Source: Folioceros fuciformis (taxonomy: Eukaryota > Anthocerotophyta > Anthocerotopsida > Anthocerotales). From it: DNA of 39,931 nucleotides. The notes under the pieces are model-generated. The model was not told where the DNA came from and ran no database searches. It saw nothing but the letters and a program-made list of their open reading frames with translations. Both the position numbers and the translations under genes were made by a program. Shown piece by piece: positions 1-10,698 of the stretch (within the stretch, counting starts at the first letter, position 1; each line of letters begins with the position of its first letter). The stretch is taken from NCBI GenBank assembly GCA_049999805.1, contig JBNGIO010002643.1, forward strand, positions 1-39,931, given 5' to 3'.

Positions 1-1
1 T

Positions 2-304
2 CGGGGGAGAAGCGGCAACCGGGGGAGGAGGAACTCGGGCAGGAGGAGGAGGCGATGCCGCAGGAGGAGGATACTGAAAAGGCGGGAACGGGTTGGGGAT
101 CTCCTGCAAAGCCACTCCCCGCCTCGGGGCCTCTGCCCGGATGCTTTCCTGGACTGGGAGGTGACGGAGTTCCAGAAGCTTCCTGCTGCGGAATTCGGGC
201 CCGTCCGACAATGCAGCCTTTGTCTCGATCAACCGGGACATTCCTATGCACAAAGGACGTCTCACCGCAAATACATGAACAACGGGAGAGAAGCTTGTTT
301 TGCA
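2..304 (+). CDS. possible C-terminal end of an unknown protein, cut by the window edge
   Basis: The frame starting at base 2 is open from the edge to a TGA at about 302-304. It encodes an Arg/Gly-rich stretch followed by a less biased tail of about 55 residues. The tail contains CSLCLDQPGH, which resembles a zinc-knuckle-like Cys-x2-Cys...Gly-His pattern but lacks a clear last ligand. A second open frame overlaps the same bases, so frame choice rests on protein-like composition only. No family is recognised. The start and any upstream exons lie outside the window. Alternatively this is non-coding GA-rich sequence. Confidence 0.3.
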
Positions 305-1506
305 TGAATCTGCGGACGCGGATGCACGTGTCAAGCTTACCAGAGAAGAAGGCGAGCAATCCGAGTGCTGCAACCGCACCCGTCGTCCAGCACACAGCGA
401 GCACATGCTCACGGCGCATTCTCCTTCCCTCCATACTAATCCACCGCACAAGTTTCTTCCACTCCAGCGAGCAAGCTTCAGCTCGTTCCACCAGACCAAG
501 ACTTTCAAGCAGCACGATCCAACCCCGCGAACGCACCGTACGATGCCATGCAACAACAAAATTAAGAGCAAGATGATGCCTGATGCCACAAATCCAGTTG
601 TGCAACACTTACGAGATTACAGCGCAGGTGCCTGCCGCCAGTGCTCTGGGTGAGCGCAGGCCGGAAGGTGAAGGAGAGGAAAAAAAAAAGCCACAGTTGA
701 GATGTTCAGATTCAGATTTTGCGATATCCTTGGGATGCGGGCTTCCTCCGCAACACAAGAATTGGTCGTGAATCTTAGCAGGCGAGGGCCACAAATAGGC
801 ACAACAGGCGCAGTTAACGTTACATTCAAAGACGGGATGGGGGGAAGGAGCCAGTGGCGGCTGGGCTGCAGGCGAAGTGTAATAAGAAAAGCAGCGATGC
901 GTAATTCGATGTTCTCGGAAACGGGATCCAAAGCTCTCTCGTCTGCCAAGGACATGGTATGGCTGTCGGTCTGGGCCTCGCTGGTGATTGGAATTTGCGA
1001 TCCTGACAGTACAAGCACACTGACGCTCATAATAACTGGGTTCATAGTCGCTGTCGTGCCAATCTGGTCCACACAGGCCGCGAACCCTACAATTACGCCG
1101 CACGCTGATGCTACTCTACGTCAGCTGGCAGGGACAGCATTAATTTCCCGCCTCGATAAGGAGATGCCCATACGTATGGGCTTAAGACTTCCACCCCAGG
1201 AAAGCTGGCTCGTCACCGCCAGCTTGGTCAGTTGTATTTGCTCGAGTTTTAGAGTAAAGGAAAATGGCAGACCACTGATGTTACATGGACCAACAATCTG
1301 ATTACTCTTGCAAAAGCAGCTTTGACATGAACGATTCTCCACGCACAAAAACAGCAGGAGAATCCAAAGCCAGCCCTACAGGAAGCCCCCCGGGAATAAA
1401 TACACATGGTCCTGACCGGAGGGGGAGTGCAGGAAAGAATGAAAGAATGGTTAGTGTGCGATGCCTCCACTGCTAGCTTCTAGCCAGCTCTGATGGGGGC
1501 AGTCAC
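305..1506. other. no supportable gene; open frames on both strands
   Basis: Overlapping open frames of 150-200 codons run on both strands between about 600 and 1300, but none looks like a known family over its length. On the minus strand, near 810-850, one frame reads PVFECNVNCAC, which resembles the pre-SET cysteine motif of SET-domain histone methyltransferases. No neighbouring SET sequence was found. The DDI1 3' UTR presumably occupies the right-hand end. Confidence 0.5.
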
Positions 1507-4500
1507 TCATCCACCAAACAAGTAACTGGCAGCTTGCTCCTCGTTTCCCTGGAATAAAGCGAGAGCTTGCTGGACGGATGACCTGTCGAATCCTAGTTCC
1601 ATCAATCTCAAAATCTTCGGCTCTAAGTTGGGTACCTGAGACCAAACGTGGTGCAGAGACAGAGAGGAAGGTTTGGTACTTGACTTTCTGGCACCCATCT
1701 TCGGATTGATTGCAGAGAAGATGGTGAAAAAAAAAAAAACCTTGGAAACCCGGCCTGGTCCTACTAAGGCAGGCTTAGCTGAAAAGACGACTGGGTTGAG
1801 TGCATGCCTACCTGTTGTGGTGCTGTTCTTAGGTTGCCAGATGTGCCTGTGTCAAGATACAAGCCATGCAGTGAGATAACTGCGCCAGTGGGCAATAAAC
1901 GAGGAAGGGAACTCGTGGTGTACAGGTGTGTTACCTGGAGTTCCGGAAACCAGAGAAGGTGCCGATGGGGGATGTACGGAGGTTTCAGCTTGGCCTGCGT
2001 CCTGCAATTATCAGGCTATGTCAGCATGACGGACAATGTTTTGCATAAAAGTGACTGGGAACAGAGGCAGCCATTCAAGAACTCGGCCACATTCACAGCA
2101 AGACCATTCAGGATGCGCCTTGTCCAATTCCACAGCCACACAGACCACTTATTTTACGATTGTACTGTTAGAAGCGTTAAGATGACCAAGCTGCAGCTGG
2201 GTGGCTACCCCATATTGGGAGGGTACCTAATCCACCATTCACTGCTGAGAGAACAGTGTACCTCACCACAAGCCAATAAGAGAGTAGAGCTAACAACTTG
2301 TCAAGAACACCGGTCTTCACGGCGCTGCTTTTTAGCCTGGCACAAGTTAAGAATCCATAAGCAGAGCAATGACGCCGCCTCCAACTTTTCAGCTCATTTT
2401 AGGCTGGATAGTTAATTTGTGGAGCATAAGAGTTTTGTTCTTCAAAGGTCTGATCGATCCATTAGACAGACACGATCTCCATGCAGCGTTTAAATTTCCT
2501 GTTAATATTTCCGTTTAATACCCCTGGACGGTAACATCGCCTTACCCGTCGTAGACTTGCTGGAGACGACGATTCAGGGACTTCCGGTGCACTGGTTAAG
2601 TGCAAAGGTAGATCCTTCTCTGAAGTGCATGCAACAACATCACATGTCAACCTTTACAGTCTTGCGCCAAAGTGATGGTAGACATAGATGCACAGTACAC
2701 TACCCCATTGTCTGCTACCCTTTAATGTCAACCGGAAACCAACCTTGCAGAAAAGGGACAGCAATCGATCCTCCACCAACGCGCAAAACATTGTCCTTCA
2801 AATCAATGGTGCACTGCCGAGAAAGAGTCAATTACAGTTTCCCTTATCCAGCCACAAAGTAGATGCCAGTGAAAGTGGTCAACCACAGTACCTGGTGCTT
2901 CCGCAACATGTCCAAACCAAAAATGAACTCTATATTAGGCTGGTCAAGGACTGTGAACGAGCACGGATAGTATTCTGTTCCAATCTGAACAAGGGATACA
3001 ACCGGCATTTTTAGAGTTGCAGAAAATGGAAGATCAGAGATCAGAGATTCTCAACCTCTGACAAGGAAAATTCTAGAAACTGCCCTTTCACACTCTTCAG
3101 ACGATGCAAAGGTTCACATAAGAATGGTAGAAAGAAGGAACCTTTAGGGGCGCGACATGGATGCGACCAACAATTTCAGATTGTCCAACTCCCTGTGCAA
3201 TTCCTCGGAACCTCTTATCAAGAAGCCTCAATAGCCTGAGACAAGCCACATGCTCAGATCTTAAGGAAATATGGCGAGGGAACGCTGTCCAGGCAGCTAG
3301 AGTAACTTGTACAGACTGACTGGGTGATGAAAAGAGACGGATTGTAACCTCAAAGAACAGAAAAAAAAAACAAAAAAATCCTTACCCACAACGTTGGGCG
3401 CAGGTCCGGGAAATTATCGTGGACTGGGCACCACTGTCAACAAATGCCTGTCGACACAGATTATGTGAGCAGTGCACTGTACAGGAGTTGTTGGACAGTT
3501 GCGGAAAGGATGAAGGAGAAAGGGAAGAGCAATATGAAGAACCCAATACCTTGAGAGGAACTCCATTCACCTCCATGTCCACATACAGCATAATCTGTCG
3601 ACCCAAAAGTAATACTTCAATCCACTTTGCACAAGAAAGAAGATAATAAAAGTTGGAGCAGACGGTAATGAAATCAATACCTACCACACGCCCAAAGGCC
3701 TCAGGATTGTACTCAATTGCAGTCTCCCAATTTTCATCGATGTTTTTCTGCAACAAGCATTCTGCCGTCAGGCCTGAATGTCCAACACACAGGCAGATGA
3801 AAGGATGCAACAGCAATTTCTCCAGACCACGTATTTTCGTCTCACCTGCTGGATAACTTCTTCAATCTTCTTCTGTGCTTCAACATCAAATGGGTCCGCA
3901 TTCAGAAGCTCCTGGAAACGATACACATTTAGAGACGACTTCTGACGCAGAATTGAGCATGAGCACTCAAAAGCTTGCGCACACTTACCTCCTCCTGCTG
4001 TTTTCGGCGATTTAGTTCAACGTTCTGGCGATAGGTTTCCTTCAGAATATTTTGCACTTGTTCAAGGTCGCCTGCAAAGACAGCATTTGCAAACCGAGGA
4101 TTGTTCTGCATCAACCCACAAATAAATCGATGAGGAGACTCACCCCAGGACCAACACATCACCCGCGCTAGTCACAAACCAAAAAACCCAAACAGCTACC
4201 CGACGCAGCTCCTCCATCGCGTTGCGATCACTTCGCAAATGGTTCACGAAAGCAAGCGGATCGGTCGATGACCCATCACTGTTGAACGTCATCCTAGGCC
4301 GCTGAGCTCCTTGGGTTCCTGCTCCGCGTGCAAAACCACCTCGTCAGTATCACTGGAAGGACTACGTACGGCTGGAACCGTGAATAATTGACCTTCAAGG
4401 ATGAGGGCTAAGCGTACCTCCGGAGGCTCCAGGAGCAGACTCCACAGGCACCACCATCAGCAATTCCCCCTCCACAACACCGGCCGCATTAAGACGCCCA

Positions 4501-4898
4501 GAGTTGGGAATCTCCTTCCCATTAAACAGCAACTGCTGTTTATGAAGTGGAATTTGCGTCTGGGACAACACATGCAACCCAACATGAGCAAAACACGCAA
4601 CCCGTAAGGCTAACAATCCGTCAAACCCGATCCAAGTCCTGAAGGCATGAGACACCAACCTCCACTTCCAATATGGCCTTCACGTTCTCCACCTGCCCTT
4701 GCCGTCAGACACACCAGCACAACCAGGACATGAGAACTGCGCAAAACTCCACACAATTCGCCCACAGAGAAGCAGCAATGGAATCAGAGCAAAACACAGG
4801 ACTTGAGTGTGAAGCCAAAGCAAGAGACCTACCAGCTCGTCCGGCTCCACATCCACCAGAACGAAGCGCTCGTCCGCGGTCATCACAGTGAGCTTCAT
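1507..4898 (-). CDS. DDI1: DDI1-like ubiquitin shuttle and aspartic protease
   Basis: Fourteen exons join in phase to give about 390 residues: 4833-4898, 4660-4692, 4418-4559, 4200-4318, 3989-4105, 3846-3911, 3685-3747, 3550-3594, 3386-3447, 3142-3235, 2892-2984, 2744-2813, 2546-2619 and 1507-1635. In order the product has an N-terminal ubiquitin-like domain (about residues 1-75), a helical DDI domain, a retropepsin-like protease domain with the catalytic DSGA motif near residue 221 and the conserved stretches YPCSFTVLDQPN and FGLDMLRKHQ, then a C-terminal UBA domain ending SYLFGG. DDI1 proteins are proteasome shuttles and proteases for heavily ubiquitinated substrates in cytosol and nucleus. 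Length is normal for the family and no key residue is missing. The last intron (1636-2545) is much longer than the others, so a further small exon there, or an earlier acceptor for the UBA exon near 1697, is possible. The gene diverges from DRG2. Confidence 0.93.
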
Positions 4899-5555
4899 GG
4901 CTGCCTCCTGTGGCTGTTGCAAATCCGAACAGAACAGCAAACGGAAGAATCCCCGACACCAGAACACATACTCGTGGGACAACGCTCACATCGGATGCAC
5001 ATATATAGACAATAACTGCAGTCAGGTCTAAAACAACACACACATACTCTCGGTTAAAAAGGCATGTCCACCGGCTGCTACAGGTTGCCCTGATGCGCTG
5101 ACAGGGACCTGGTGCTGGTGGGCTCCGGCATATAGGGACACACCCACGAGAGGGCTCAAAGAAGAAGCCCTAGACACCGGAGTCCTTGTTCAATTTGGTT
5201 TTCCTGTTTTTGGCAGAAATCGTGGTTCCATCACCGCACATTGGATCTGCGCACCTACCCGGCCTGCAGGTTCTGGAAACTCTTGCTGCTTTCTGTTGCT
5301 GCAGGCAGGTGTGGAAGGAATGACCAAGAGCTGTGAGTTTGCCTGTAAGGTGTGAGGAAAATCTCTGTGGTGCGCTTAGATGGGGTGTTGGTGGCATTCT
5401 TCAGGCTGCCCTAGCTGTCTCAGCCCACTTTGCGGGGGCCAGCAGCTGGGGCTCCACTCAGGGAGTGGCTTCTGCTAGCTGGTTCAGGAAGGCAGTGATA
5501 GATAGGGTGGGGGAGTGTGTTAAAAACATTTTGTGTTCGGCACCAGTGAGTCACC
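4899..5555. promoter_or_regulatory. intergenic region between divergent DDI1 and DRG2, likely shared promoter
   Basis: The two start codons face away from each other with 657 bp between them, which must hold both 5' UTRs and promoters. A TATATAT stretch at about 5000-5007 lies roughly 100 bp upstream of the DDI1 ATG and is a candidate TATA element. No TATA-like element was obvious for DRG2. Bidirectional promoter function is inferred from layout only. Confidence 0.4.
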
Positions 5556-6758
5556 ATGGGGATAGTGGAGAAAATCAAGGAGATCGAGGCCGAAATGGCC
5601 CGAACTCAGAAGAACAAGGCCACGGAGTACCACTTGGGCCAGCTCAAAGCTAAGATCGCCAAGCTGAGGACCCAGCTGCTGGAGCCGCCGAAAGGGTCGA
5701 CTGGAGCGGGGGATGGTTTCGAGGTGACTAAATTCGGGCATGGTCGGGTTGCGCTGATAGGGTTTCCTAGTGTAGGGAAGTCCACATTGCTGACCCTTCT
5801 TACGGGGACGCAGTCCGAAACAGCAGCGTATGAGTTCACAACCCTGACATGCATTCCTGGGATTATACATTACAACGATGCAAAGATACAACTTCTTGAT
5901 CTGCCGGGTATTATTGAAGGAGCTTCGGAGGGGAAAGGTCGTGGACGGCAGGTTATTGCAGTGGCCAAGTCCTCTGATTTGGTTCTCATGGTTTTGGATG
6001 CTTCCAAGAGTGAGGGTCATAGGCAGATTTTGACCAGGGAGTTGGAAGCTGTGGGCTTGCGGCTGAATAAAAGTCCTCCTCAGATTTACTTCAAGAGGAA
6101 GAAGACGGGGGGCATTTCCTTCAACACCACAGTGGCCCTCAACCATGTGGATGAGAAGCTGTGCTACCAGATTCTCCACGAGTACAAGATCCACAATGCT
6201 GAAGTTCTGTTCAGGGAGGATGCTACAGTCGATGACCTGATTGATGTTATCGAAGGAAACCGGAAGTACATCAAATGTGTGTACGTCTACAACAAGATCG
6301 ATGTTGTGGGGATTGACGATGTTGACAGATTAGCCCGCCAGCCCAACTCCATTGTTATCAGCTGCAATCTCCAGCTGAACCTAGACAGACTACTGGCCAA
6401 GATGTGGGACGAGATGGGCCTGGTGCGTGTTTACACGAAGCCGCAAGGTCAGCAACCTGACTTCTCTGAGCCGGTCGTTCTTTCTACTGACAGAGGAGGC
6501 TGTGCGGTGGAAGACTTCTGCGATCATATTCATAGGAGTTTACTGAGAGATGTGAAGTACGTACTGGTCTGGGGGACCAGCTCCAAGCATTACCCTCAAC
6601 GGTGTGGGACTCAGCATGTTTTGCACGACGAAGATGTGGTCCAGATAGTGAAGAAGAAGGAGAAGGAGGAGGACGGTGGAAGGGGAAGATTCAAGTCCCA
6701 CACTACAGGCCCTGCCAGGATTTCTGACAGGGAGAAGAAGGCTCCTCTTAAGACTTAG
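5556..6758 (+). CDS. DRG2: developmentally regulated GTP-binding protein, DRG2 type
   Basis: One uninterrupted frame encodes 400 residues, full length for the family. The ATG sits in a strong context (CACCATGG). The product has an N-terminal lysine-rich helical region, the Walker A/G1 motif GFPSVGKST (about 69-77), a G2-region stretch FTTLTCIPG, the G3 motif DLPG, the G4 motif NKID, and a C-terminal TGS domain containing VEDFCDHIH and ending near HDEDVVQIVKK. DRG proteins are Obg-related ribosome-associated GTPases. DRG2 partners with a DFRP2/Gir2-type protein in translation and growth control in the cytosol. It groups with DRG2 rather than DRG1 by its N-terminus (MGIVEKIKEIEAEMARTQKN) and by its basic C-terminal tail ending REKKAPLKT. 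The absence of introns contrasts with the intron-rich neighbours and suggests intron loss or a retrocopy. The frame is intact, so it is probably functional. Confidence 0.97.
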   Translation: MGIVEKIKEIEAEMARTQKNKATEYHLGQLKAKIAKLRTQLLEPPKGSTGAGDGFEVTKFGHGRVALIGFPSVGKSTLLTLLTGTQSETAAYEFTTLTCIPGIIHYNDAKIQLLDLPGIIEGASEGKGRGRQVIAVAKSSDLVLMVLDASKSEGHRQILTRELEAVGLRLNKSPPQIYFKRKKTGGISFNTTVALNHVDEKLCYQILHEYKIHNAEVLFREDATVDDLIDVIEGNRKYIKCVYVYNKIDVVGIDDVDRLARQPNSIVISCNLQLNLDRLLAKMWDEMGLVRVYTKPQGQQPDFSEPVVLSTDRGGCAVEDFCDHIHRSLLRDVKYVLVWGTSSKHYPQRCGTQHVLHDEDVVQIVKKKEKEEDGGRGRFKSHTTGPARISDREKKAPLKT

Positions 6759-7398
6759 CTGTGCTCTTTCAATCGGTATGGTAAAGTCTACCTCTGCTCT
6801 TGCGCTGCCTGCCAATTACCTGTGCCGGTCGAACGTGCCTGTCCACGCAAATCCTCGAACCCACCGATGTTCGTAGAAAGTCCTGTCACCCTCTCATCAA
6901 TCTCTTCTTTGAGTGAAGCAAAGTGAAGGAGGTGACGGAGAAGTGAACATCCATCCAAGTGGCCAGTTTTCCGCCCCTGCCGAAACGAAACGAAACGAAA
7001 CGGGACTGCATCGCGATGTCACACGGCAAGCCGGTCCGGTTAAACTCGTTTATTCTATCCGAAGGAAAGGAGCTTAATTTGCCGATCGCGTGCCCTAGAT
7101 CGATGTAAGTTGTCGCTCTTGCGTCCCCTCCAAATGGGAGCTCATCATGATTTGTTGTAATTCTATGTGAACAGTCGTGATTGATTTGGTAGGACTTCAA
7201 TGACGGCAATAGTGCCAACGTAAGAGTGAAAAAAGGCCTAGAAGGTTCCAGCCGCAGGAAGTGCGCTCGAATCTACCCTAACCAGCAGGCAAGTCATTAG
7301 AAGAGTAAACGCCGGCTTGCACAGGCAAGCGTCGGAACGTTGAACGCTTCCCGACGACCGCGAAGTCACTATTCTTGTTAGTTTTCTTGTTTAAGGCG
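6759..7398. other. intergenic, no gene seen
   Basis: This holds the DRG2 3' UTR and the 5' region of the GRAM-domain gene. The only structure seen is a short (CGAAA)n run at about 6981-7002. Short open frames are not convincing. Confidence 0.6.
6981..7002 (+). repeat. pentanucleotide microsatellite (CGAAA)x4
   Basis: Four perfect copies of CGAAA lie in the DRG2 to GRAM-gene interval. It is a simple sequence repeat with no evident function. Confidence 0.9.
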
Positions 7399-8682
7399 AT
7401 GGCTGTGAATCCCGAGCTGGAGTCGTCTGGCCTGCCGGTTCCCTTCTACAGTGAGTTCTTTCTGCTGTCGCGGAGCAAAGTGGAATTCCAAGTCGACAAA
7501 TTGTCCGAGTAAGCTTCATGCTGTGCAGCCTTGCTGTTGTTTTGGTGTGAAGACTGGTCGGGATCTGTCTTTAGTCAAGAGGCTTATGCTCGTGGAGGCA
7601 ACAATGCCTGGGTCACGAATTCATCTTTGCGCATCCTGGGAGTTAAGAGGGCCAGAAGGATTGCTGGATGGTTAGGGTAGATTCCGGCGTGGCTGGACAG
7701 CTAAGGGGAAGCAAGCAAGTAGGTGGTCGAGGGTGGGAAGCAGCAGCAGAAAGGTTTTTCTGTGCCGCGGTGGTCACCGTGGGCGTCCCTAATTTCTTTT
7801 TCTGATATGACACTCGGAAACTGCAGAGCGCCGGGTGGGAAGCTATCCGAACAGGGGACAATTTATCTTTCAACCGTTCGCTTGGTTTTCGTGACGGACG
7901 TGTATCATGGCGGTGCGGTGCGTGCGTTTGATTTGCCTCTGGTGAGTGAGCTCACAAACCTTGGGTTTGTTTGTACATCTTGGAGTTCTACTGGATTGGA
8001 CTCTCACGTGGTCTGGATCTTGTTCCTTGTGTAGTTGCACATACATGAGGAAAAATTCAATCAGCCTATTTTTTTCTGCAACAACATTACAGGCAAAGTA
8101 AATCCTGTAAGTTTCTTCATAAGGGATCATGAGAGCATAGTGTTTCACGTATGGCTTAGAACAGTTTGTTCATGCTGCTCCCCAAGGTCGGGTGTGTCGT
8201 GAGTTCGGCGAGGTGGCGTTTTCCCAAGCTGGTTGTAGGAACTGATGTTGAAAGCATGCCTTTCTGCCCTAGGTCATTCCTGAAGGACAAAATCCAGCAC
8301 TCTACTCTCCCCACTCTTTCAAGATTAACTTCAAGGAGGGTGGTGCGGGTACATTCATTCCTGTCTTTTTTAACTTGCTCAAGTCTCTTCGCCAAGCAGC
8401 CAATCCTTCAGCTCCCCCATCAGATCCTATTCCAGCGCAACAACCTGCATATGATGAAATGATAAGACATGCGTAAGAACTTTGCTCTTCCTAGTTGCCT
8501 TTGAGTTGGGTCCACAGGTTATGTTAAGTTGCAATCTCGGAGGACTCTGTTTTCTGACCAAAACTGTTGTGCTGCGCAGCTGGATAGACCCCAATGATCC
8601 CACGAGGCTGTACTTGCAACAGCCTCAGGAAATAACCAAGAGGCGACGCAACTACACTTCGAATGCTGAGGATGGATACTAA
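7399..8682 (+). CDS. GRAM-domain WBP2-like protein
   Basis: Five exons (7399-7508, 7827-7941, 8035-8097, 8273-8472, 8580-8682) join in phase to about 196 residues, the usual size for this family. The N-terminus (MAVNPELESSGLPVPFYSEF) leads into a GRAM domain with GTIYLSTVRLVFVTD and the conserved HIHEEKFNQPIFFCNNITGK segment. The next exon carries FKEGGAGTFIPVFFNLL, and the tail reads WIDPNDPTRLYLQQP. The pattern is that of WW-domain-binding-protein-2-like (stress-induced UPF0664-type) plant proteins. GRAM domains bind membrane phosphoinositides. The plant proteins have no settled function. Proline-rich sequence near the end of exon 4 has PAYDEM but no clean PPxY motif. Family assignment is from recognisable sequence; WW-partner binding in plants is not shown. 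Confidence 0.9.
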
Positions 8683-9203
8683 GGCTCCAATCGTTCGTAC
8701 TTACGTGCCTTGTGACCTAATTCCCTGGGGGTCTAGCTTGCTGTATATATATAAGCGGGAGGGATCAAGAAGCGGGATGTGTCGGTGGGAGGTGATTTGC
8801 GCGAGTAGTCCGTCACTGGCTGTATATGAATCGTTTTTCTGATTGGGAGCTGGGAATGCTATATTGCCATTGTTGTAAATACCCGGAGTAGTGATGAACA
8901 GGTGGTCACAGCAAGAAAATAGCAAAAGCATTGTGCTAAATTCCTGACCGAGATCGTGAACATTGTACTAGTGTAATGGTTACTCTGGCACGGAGATTAC
9001 AGCAAGCCAGTCTTCTAAAGAGGTTGGGCTAAGCCAAGCTACAGTAGAAGTGGCCAGTCACCCAGCATTACCGAGCGGCAACCGATGCACTTTGCAGTAG
9101 GCCGCCAGTTTTCCAGGGACGACCAGACATCGGAGGTTCGTTCCTGGCTTGCCGAAAGCTCGTACCTACAGAACTGAGTTGTGTCGAGAGCCATATTCTT
9201 CGG
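8683..9203. other. convergent 3' intergenic region, no gene seen
   Basis: This lies between the 3' end of the GRAM gene and the 3' end of the minus-strand orphan, so it should hold both 3' UTRs. A TATATATATAA stretch near 8741 is A/T-rich but has no gene positioned to use it. Confidence 0.5.
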
Positions 9204-9761
9204 CTACCTCACCGAGATTGGAAACAGATTCACCCTCTCCTTATTCAATCCGTCGCGAGAGCGTGACTCGCTGATAGCTTGGAGTCGATTCATCAGCTCC
9301 CTGTCGGTCTTGTCCAGTGTTTTCATGTTGAACGGCTGGGTGCTGCAGGCATACGGAGTACTGCACTGCATCATCGCGGTGGTGACATGCCCGTCGGAGG
9401 CCAACCTGAGCATCAAATTAACATAGGCGTCCCTCATCCTCTTCAACACGGAGATGAGAGGGAGAGCCACATTCTTTCTGCGGATGCGTACTCCTCCTCT
9501 GCTTCTGGCGGCTGCTACACCGGCAAGACCGCTAGCCGTCGGCGCAGGCTGCCCGCCCGCTCCCGCAGCAAATCGTGCAACCTTCACGCGCGGCTTTCTC
9601 CTGCGGAAAGAAACCCGTGACCTGCGAGGCGCATCATCCTGGTCTACATACAGCAGCCGCTGGTACTGCGGCGTCCTCCGGAGGATACTCATGATCTTGT
9701 AGTAGAGATTAACCAGCAAACCGGCATAGGGAGACCTCCGATGGTGTCCGACCTCTCCCAT
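9204..9761 (-). CDS. small basic protein of unknown function
   Basis: The frame from the first ATG (9759-9761) encodes 185 residues in one exon. The frame stays open further upstream to about 9839 but without another ATG. The product is basic and has LLVNLYYKIMSILRR near its N-terminus, an Arg/Lys/Ala-rich middle, and a helical stretch VLKRMRDAYVNLMLRLA. The last motif resembles small uncharacterised plant proteins with an Asp-Ala-Tyr-Val...Met-Leu helix, but this is recalled and not checked. No signal peptide or membrane segment is evident. It could have an upstream exon, or it could be a chance frame in GC-rich sequence. Confidence 0.42.
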   Translation of the reverse strand: MGEVGHHRRSPYAGLLVNLYYKIMSILRRTPQYQRLLYVDQDDAPRRSRVSFRRRKPRVKVARFAAGAGGQPAPTASGLAGVAAARSRGGVRIRRKNVALPLISVLKRMRDAYVNLMLRLASDGHVTTAMMQCSTPYACSTQPFNMKTLDKTDRELMNRLQAISESRSRDGLNKERVNLFPISVR

Positions 9762-10363
9762 CCTGACCGCGTGTTTGGAAGTATGGTTGACAACAAGTGC
9801 GCTTGCAATTGCCGCTCCGACAGACGAGAAACCGTGCACACACTAACTATGGCACGCCTTCTCACCGTCTCCGACCTTCTGAGAGCTTCTGCTGCACGTC
9901 CTTCAGCGTAGCACCTGCAGCGAGTACGGGGATGGCTCGAATTAAGAGAACGCTCCTCACCAACGCATTTTCGGGCTCCGCACAGGCGGGGATGCTCCCG
10001 GTCACGCAAGTGCCGACTGATAATCTAGATCAGGCAAAAGGAGACGAGAAGGCGCTTCTTTACCGAGTTCAGGCCGCAGTGACGCAGTAGTGATAAACAA
10101 GGCCCAGGTTTTCGTACGACGCATGGCACCGGCGCACACCACGATTCACCAGCTCCAGCCAATTGCATAAGGCAGAGAAAGTGGAGTTGGGATGTGCAAG
10201 GAGTGTGTGAGGGAGGGGTTTTCATAAATGAGGACTCTGAGGTGGCTGCCAGCAGCGGCTGCCGGTACCGCGGCAGCTACCAAGCAAGAGCTTGCTGTCT
10301 GCCATTCAACAACCTCGCGCAGACTGCAGACCTCCACGTGTACCAGTGCCCGTTCTGTTCGAA
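9762..10363. other. no supportable gene
   Basis: Overlapping frames on both strands reach 100-160 codons but none has a recognisable domain. It probably holds the 5' region of the minus-strand orphan. Confidence 0.4.
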
Positions 10364-10426
10364 CTCTCGTCAGCTCTGTCTGCGAGTGTGCTCTCGCCAG
10401 CTCTGTCTGCGAGTGTGCTCTCGCCA
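10364..10426. repeat. 27-bp direct tandem repeat, 2.3 copies
   Basis: Copies at 10364-10390 and 10391-10417, then nine bases of a third. The two full copies differ at one base (TCGTCAG versus TCGCCAG). The unit is a multiple of three, so any reading frame across it stays open, which explains the repeated peptide seen in several frames here. Confidence 0.9.
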
Positions 10427-10698
10427 ACAGGCCCGCGCGACCTACAAGTTCCGGCCCCAACGGCGGGAAGTTGCACGTATTGCCGATCTGGCGGCCATAA
10501 CGGGCGCGAGGCCCATCACGGGTCCACCCGCGAAGGACCACCTGTATGTAACAGACGGTTGTTGAGCTTCCTACTGGCGCCAATAATGTAGCCACTCTCA
10601 CCCACTTCTGCTCCGGTAGCAAAAATTCGTAGCATGTGGAATCGGGCTTGAAAGGGCTAATACCAAACTAACTTTTTAGGTGTTTGAATTTGGATTTA

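Noticed and set aside
609-1301. Open frames of 150-200 codons on both strands
   Set aside because: They overlap each other, match no family over their length and show no splice-consistent extension. Only the short pre-SET-like phrase was kept, as a low-interest finding.
1804-2415. 203-codon plus-strand frame inside the last DDI1 intron
   Set aside because: It lies in intron sequence on the opposite strand, has erratic composition and no recognisable domain. It is most likely chance.
5520-6194. Long minus-strand open frame of 224 codons
   Set aside because: It lies entirely antisense to the DRG2 coding sequence apart from its end, and has no family character. It is a shadow of a constrained gene.
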